Shown one piece after another: positions 58,527 to 64,000 of a DNA stretch of 64,000 nt (position 1 is its first letter; every line of letters begins with the position of its first letter). This stretch comes from Chamaecyparis obtusa. Its lineage: Eukaryota; Streptophyta; Pinopsida; Cupressales; Cupressaceae. The position numbers and the translations under genes are program-made. The stretch covers positions 1-64,000 of the forward strand of contig BSBK01002163.1 in assembly GCA_027943335.1 (NCBI GenBank), written 5' to 3'. Under the pieces are notes generated by a model, which ran no database searches, had not been told where the DNA came from, and saw only the letters and a list, made by a program, of their open reading frames with translations.

Positions 58527-59441
58527 TCATTGACCTAGATATCCCATCTTAGCTATCAATTTATCTCCTAGACCATATGACTTAGAAGGGAGTTTGGATA
58601 TTGTAGAGTCACTAGTTTGAACAACTTGAGATTCAGGTTCATCTTTGTATAGCCATGATAGCATAGCTTCATCCTCTTCAAACTCTTGCTTGGATACTTG
58701 TTCTACTACAAAATTCTTTTTATATGCTTCAAGAGGTTCTTTAAAGTTTGGTTTGGACCGTTTCAAAGATTTCCCATCAGACTTAGGTGAGATAGGGAGA
58801 GATGTCAAAGATAAGAGTGGCTTGATAGTATATTCTCCCATAATATTTTCTTTGATATTGACCTCTTTTGCAAGATCTTCCATTTTAGATGTGGATGCTT
58901 CTTTAGTTGGTTCAATGGAAGATTCTCTATTATTAGGTACAAGCTTATCTGCACTTTCCTTCAAGGTGTTGCAAGTTGTATTTAGATCTGTAGGGATAGT
59001 AACCTCTACTCTTTCATAAGGAAACTTCAAACATTGATGGTATGTAGAAGGAATAGCTTGCATCTCATGTATCCATGGTCTCCCTAGAAGAATGTTGTAG
59101 GCCAAAGGTAGACCAAGCACTTGACAAATGGTATCTTTGATAACTAGACCTACTCTAATAGGTAAGACAATGGTGCCTTTAGAAGATCTTTCTTGTTCAT
59201 CATAGGCTTTGATAGTTATTTTCTTTCTAGGATCAATAGCCAATTCTGAAAATCCCAATTTTGTGATCAAGCTGTAAGAACAAATGTTTAGGCTAGCACC
59301 CCCATCTATCAACACACGTTTGACTCTACGGTTATAGATCAAGAATTCTATATGCAAAGGTTGATTATGTGGGTGACTCAAGGAGTTGTAATCTTCCTCT
59401 GAAAAGGAGATATATTGCAGAGATGTAAGATGTCCAACCAT
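58527..59441 (-). pseudogene. Aspartic protease region of the Tat-type gypsy
   Basis: The protein includes LHIEFLIYNRRVKRVLIDGG followed by ASLNIC, with the protease active site as D-G-G-A-S, common in plant Tat and Athila elements. LPLAYNILLGRPWIHEMQAI then forms the second conserved block. The C-terminal half is a charged linker. It would process the polyprotein. The open part is one 304-codon frame ending in a stop at 58527. Confidence 0.88.
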
Positions 59442-61529
59442 AGTCTAGAACCTGTCTAAATCAAGGTCATCAGGAACATTGGAATTGAGAAAAGCTTTGT
59501 CTAGTATGGCTCTATGAGTTGGAGATGTTTGAAGAAACTCAAACATGGAGATTTTAGCATTAGTGTGCTGGAGTTTTTGAACAATGCTATAAGATGTAGG
59601 CCTTGTATCTCTAGAATTGGAAGATTTGGAAGCAGCCTTCTATTTAGAAGAAAATGAAAGAGTGAAGGGCACCTTAGGGACATTTGATGAATCTGGGATT
59701 TGTCCTTTTAGATGTGCTTGGGCTTGTGATCAAGTAACTGCGTTGGTGGATTGATTTTGTCTATCTCTTCTTGCAATTGTGATGACATTGCAATGCTCTA
59801 AGAGATAGGGTTCAACCATATTGATGACAACATTATTTCCAGGGTAGGCATAGTTGACTTTTGCCCTCATATTAGGCTGAGAAGTTGAAACTTCTTGGCC
59901 ATGTTTTGGAAATGGTTCTATAAATGCCATATGATTGTTATTGCTCTTAGGATTGTCAACCATGATGTCTCCATTATCAATCAGATCTTGAATGGTATGT
60001 TTCAAGTGGAAGCAGTTATTAGTTTTGTGACCTTTACCTTGATGGAAATCATAGAATTCATTTTCTCTCCACCATTTTGGCTTAGGCTCAGAATTAGGTG
60101 GTCGGATTGATGGCAAAGATATGATGTTATAATCCAGTAGAGTTCTCATAGTAGATTCCAAAGATTCTCCAAGAGGAGTGAACTTTCATTTATTATCCCA
60201 TCTTTTGTAATCTGGCTTCTTTTGAGATGGTTCAGAAGACTTTTGTTTTGAAGCTTTAATGGCTTGGGTGCCAAGAGTGAGATTGTAGGCTGGTGCCTTT
60301 GATGGGGCATGGATAGTGTCAACAATGCCATCTATGATGATGCCTTTATTCTTGTTCCAATTTTTGTTCTTGTCTTTAGAACTGGATCCTGATTCGTACT
60401 TGTCTTTTTGAAGTGTGATTTCTCCTTTTTTCACAAGCACTTTTTCAATTTTGATAGCATTATCCACCATCTTATCAAAAGATGTATGATCTTGCATTTG
60501 TAGAGGATAATTGTTTTCTAGAACAAGGTTATTGATGAAGATTTCTAGTTTTTCTATTTTTGGAATAGGTCTGGCATATAGAGAGAACTTCTTCCTCCAT
60601 CTCTTGAGAAATGTTAGGAAAGGTTCCCCTGGATATTGCTTGAGATTACAGATATCAATCATGGTGACTGGATGTTGAATATTGTAGGAGTATTGCTGAT
60701 AAAAAAATTTGATCAACTCCTCAAAAGTTTTGATAGTAGAAGGCAGTCTAGAGAACCAGTGGATGGCTGCTCCCCCTAGAGATTGAGGGAAGAGATGCAT
60801 GAGATAGGTTAGTTCATGCATGAACTCCATGGATCATGTACAGAACTCTCTGATGTGATCTTGAGGATCAAAGTGTCCATCATATTTATCATACTTTGGT
60901 ATCTCCACTCTTTTTGGGAATGGGGGCATGTACAAGTCTTTGTCAAAAGGGAAAGGACAAAGGGCCTCCATGGAGAATTCCTTGGGTTCCTTCTCTTTCT
61001 TAAGATTGTTAAGTTCAACTTGCATAGCATGCATCTATTTTGTCATAGCTGTGAGTGGAGTTTCTTCCTCATGCATAATGATATCTTCAACATTAAAGTT
61101 GGGAGGAAGTTTAGCTCCTTGATGAGCCAATTGTAAAAATTATTCTTCTCTATCTTCTTTCAAGAAATGCTTCATCATTTGTTTGAAGTTATCATCATTT
61201 TGATATTGAGCAATTTCTTCAGGTGCGGGTTCCTGATCTGCACCATGTTGAGATTGTGTTCTCTGAGAGCCAAAGTTTGTCCCTACTTGAGACATGGTAG
61301 GATTTTGTGGACTCCCTGGAATAGATTGATGTGGGGTTTGTTGGGTACCTCCGTGAGTTGATGGAAGAGGAATGTAACCAATTTTTAGTCGATAGTTGCC
61401 AAGATCGTCATCCTTGTAAAGAACAAAATTGATGAGTTTCTCAAGAGTTGGACCCCTGGTAGTGGTTATAGGTAAGGTCTAGGATGCTTCTCTATATTTC
61501 TTGTGGGAAGAAGCTCTAGTTTCCACCAT
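59442..61529 (-). pseudogene. Gag of the Tat-type gypsy
   Basis: Starts MVETRASSHKKYREAS at 61529 with a TAG at codon 17. Landmarks: RVEIPKYDKYDGHFDPQDHI (~60870-60930), LTYLMHLFPQSLGGAAIHWF (~60760-60810), FEELIKFFYQQYS, and NLKQYPGEPFLTFLKRWRKK (~60590-60650), the retrotransposon gag domain. A zinc-finger-like block FYDFHQGKGHKTNNCFHLKH (~60000-60060) is usually YCDFH...GH...C in this lineage; the first Cys reads Tyr. Stops near 61480, 61130, 61034, 60830, 60183 and 59450 break a mostly single frame. Confidence 0.88.
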
Positions 61530-61974
61530 CAACTTTGAGTGAAACAAAAGAATAAGATCTAGATAATCGAAGAATGAACTGAATCAAGATGATCAGATGA
61601 CACAACCTTGTCAAGGTTTGATTGATTTGAAGATTCAATTAGACATGGGTGAAGGATACTATGCCCTGGATGTATGGGTAGATTCCCAAAAGATAGTGGA
61701 CAAGATGTCACAACACTTAGTCATTTTGATGACTGATTGAAGATTGATAGTTATGACAAGGTTTTGACACAAGATGAAAAGGACTCAAATCAATTAAATA
61801 GAAGGCTGAATTGGATTCAAAAGGCCACTTTGGGATAATGATTGGATTCTCAATAGCTACTGCTCTATTCCTGACATAGTGATTTGATCGACAGATTCTA
61901 GAAATAGGTTGAAAAAGCTAAATATCTGGTAATTCTAACAATTTTCTGACAACTTTCAAAAATTTTCCCAAACG

Positions 61975-62210
61975 ACACTCTATAGACTTGTACAATAGTG
62001 GGTATGCTATGAAACGACAATTGCAAAACTCATACAACAATTGAAAAACTCATACGATAAAGGATCTACTATGAAACGACAGTTGAAAAGCTCGTACGAT
62101 AGTTGCTAGTAGGATTTGACTTTTGGAATTTGACTGGCTGAAAGATTCGTAAAACATTGGGTCCCCTATCATACAATAGATGGGCAGTAATGAAATGACA
62201 CTTGACAAAA
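61975..62210. repeat. CGTACGA-type imperfect repeats, cluster 1
   Basis: Phrases of the form aactcrtacgatagtgggtctgctatgaaacgacagttgaaa recur four to five times at roughly 40-60 base spacing (tatagacttgtacaatagtggg, aactcatacaacaatt, aactcatacgataaagg, agctcgtacgatagtt). Confidence 0.75.
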
Positions 62211-63854
62211 ACTCAATTGACTTTCCGACCTCCTGAGATGACTTTTGACTCCAAAAAAGAATTTTACTTCAAATTTTACAAATTTTGAGTTTTCAGATTC
62301 GGATTGTTTGCAAATTTCAATGTCCAGATTTGAGAATTGTAACAGATTTGTTCATTTTCAATAACTAGATAGATAAACAAGCACACAAAATAGAAAACAA
62401 GTGATTTCAAGCATGTCTGAAAACAATGAACAAGGGCAAAAACAACCTTGCGCATGAACAATCAAGTGACTTATTCGTTCTAATCCTCAGAAGTGCTAAT
62501 TGTGTATGTTCCAAAAATGTTTTGCAATGATGCACATATACCCTAGAAAATAAAAATTTGGCCTTGCTGGGGTTTTTAGTAATGGTTTGACTCTGCAACT
62601 TTTATGATCCAAAGGGGTGAATTCCAATCCTAACGCACTAGGGTTTTGACACAGTCTAAGAACTTAATCTCCAGGAGCTGCTAGGGAGATCTGACAACCC
62701 AACAATGAACCACACCTATGGAGATTTCTTCCACAAGGACATTTATATAGCGACTGTCACTACCATGACAGAAATGGCTATTACCGCTTGAGGTTCCATC
62801 AACGCAATTTTCCCTGTGAAGGGAGTGTCCACTACGGTTAACCCTCTCTAAAGGTGACTCACAATAGTATACCACAAGGGGACTTGGCTCCAGATCCAAG
62901 GGTTTGACACCTTTTCACTTTTAACCCAGACAAAGCAAGTAGATAAATCCAACATGCTAAGATGAAGATTATCTCACCAAGGTCTATGATATCAACCCCA
63001 CGTGATCTATCAACCCCTCCAGAGAGAGAATGTATCAATCAATAAGGGAAGATGCACAGACCTAGTAGAATGTGAGATGCACTAAGTATCCTCCCTACCT
63101 ACAAGGATTTCATCATGAAGAAGGATTTCACTGGGAATCCAATCTCTCAAGAACCACAAATAGTGTTCATAGGGCCTAATTACTATGTTTTCACAAATAT
63201 ATTTTCAAAAGAAAATCTACCGAAAGTACTCAAAAGAAGAAAGAGGAACACTTAACGCTTAAAGTGAATATGAGGTGAGTCCACAAGGTAGAACAATTAA
63301 CCCCTCACACAAGCTAAAAATGATTCCACAACTTAGAAAACAAGTGAGTTCTAAAAAGCACAAAAGGGTTGCCTAGTGGAACAATTAACACTTCTCTCCT
63401 GTAGACCCCTCCCCTTTATGGCACTGAGATTGCAACCATGGGGTGGAATGAGGGGCCGACAGATTTAGCAAGTCCAATAACCCAAGATAGAAATAAAGAT
63501 CAATCACAAGTATCTAAGACTGCTTATCAATACTTAAGGTGTTACAACCTAGTATGCAATTATGCAAATTTGAAGAAAAGCATGCAAAGAAAACACTCAA
63601 GCCAAACACATGAGAGATTCATTTTACAATCCAAATTGAAATGTTATCAGTTAAGGGAAATACTTGGAATCCTCGCAATGTGCTTAGTAGATTTTTACCA
63701 ATTTTTAGCAATTCTTGCACTTTTTCCAATTAAAACTAGTAGGAGTCAATCAAAAATAGAGAATTTCAATTGTTAAGATTAGCCGTTAGTCAAAATCTGA
63801 AAACCAAATATGACAAACTGCCCTAAAAAATGAAAAGATAGTTGAAATCTGATC

Positions 63855-64000
63855 CTGAAACTCGTACGATAGTGGGTCTGTTACCAGACAAAAGTGAGAA
63901 ACTTGTACGACGGTGGGTATGCACTCAGACAACAGTCCAGAAACTCATACGACACTGGGTGTATGATGAAATGATAGTTGAATTTCCATACGACAGTGTG
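63855..64000. repeat. CGTACGA-type imperfect repeats, cluster 2, cut by window edge
   Basis: Units actcgtacgatagtgggtct, acttgtacgacggtgggtat, actcatacgacactgggtgt and ttccatacgacagtgtg, spaced ~45 bases. Same family as cluster 1, 1.7 kb away. Confidence 0.8.

Larger units (their letters stand above)
54101..61529 (-). mobile_element. Ty3/gypsy retrotransposon of Tat type, coding region, degenerate
   Basis: On the minus strand the order is gag (61529 to ~59700), protease (~59440), reverse transcriptase (57873 to ~56210), RNase H (to ~55940), a second RNase H (~55830 to 55500) and integrase (55189 to 54116). Two RNase H domains, with the second just before integrase, mark the plant Tat/Ogre-like lineage. 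Gag through protease is in one frame; frameshifts occur at ~57900-58050 and ~56830; many stops are present. LTRs were not identified, so the ends are not known and the element may extend past the window edge. Confidence 0.9.
61530..64000 (-). other. Probable leader and 5' end of the Tat-type gypsy, or flank
   Basis: About 2.5 kb upstream of gag without a credible gene; the longest frame (112 codons at 63438) has no support. No primer-binding site or LTR end could be fixed. It contains two clusters of a CGTACGA-bearing repeat (listed separately). Confidence 0.45.

Noticed and set aside
63438..63776. 112-codon plus-strand frame near the window end
   Set aside because: No homology or domain recognised, surroundings non-coding, and it lies in the presumed leader region of the Tat element.

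Overview
This 64 kb window is repeat-dominated nuclear DNA from a plant with a large genome. A gymnosperm such as a conifer is my best guess. That guess rests on the density of old, nested, full-length LTR retrotransposons, the AT-rich decayed spacers and the lack of any recognisable intact host gene. No species-diagnostic gene is present. I see no tRNA, rRNA, operon, CRISPR array or bacterial feature.

Layout. (1) 1-5501: right-hand 5.5 kb of a minus-strand, non-autonomous LTR element (E1), abutting a 0.6 kb (TA)n-type microsatellite. (2) 6767-~9115: 3' part of a minus-strand Ty1/copia element. (3) 9552-~11600: an unrecognised, stop-containing, apparently multi-exon gene or gene relic. (4) 12638-20094: complete minus-strand element E2, same family as E1, flanked by the 5 bp target duplication GTTAA. 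(5) 20405-29040: a tandem array of a ~358 bp satellite, split by a complete plus-strand Ty3/gypsy chromovirus (23395-28664, target duplication TAGTC) that has lost its reverse transcriptase. (6) 29793-46634: a plus-strand Ty1/copia element (C, target duplication TATCT). Its left LTR is invaded by a 2.46 kb ORF-less LTR element (A, target duplication TTTAT). Its integrase gene is invaded by a 7.3 kb minus-strand element (B). (7) 46784-48970: a degenerate gene on the minus strand with DFVENY, WSDNCTGQ and GHGKGEND motifs, possibly a DDE-type transposase relic. (8) 49856-51501: a LINE ORF1 relic. (9) 53800-61529 and its leader to the window end: a minus-strand Ty3/gypsy element of Tat type with two RNase H domains.

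Most interesting system. E1, E2 and B are divergent members of one group of ~7.3-7.5 kb non-autonomous LTR elements. Each has ORF-A (~400 aa, coiled coil plus four or five zinc knuckles) and ORF-B (~1050-1070 aa, function unknown), but no protease, integrase, reverse transcriptase or RNase H. They share the primer-binding site, the LTR-to-primer spacing, the polypurine tract and, for B, long stretches of LTR sequence with the autonomous copia element C. I infer that a C-like element mobilises them in trans. E1 and E2 also share two in-frame stops in ORF-A, so the source copy was probably already broken.

Decay is mostly by in-frame stop codons, several of them C-to-T type, with few frameshifts. 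This fits long-term cytosine methylation and deamination in silenced elements.
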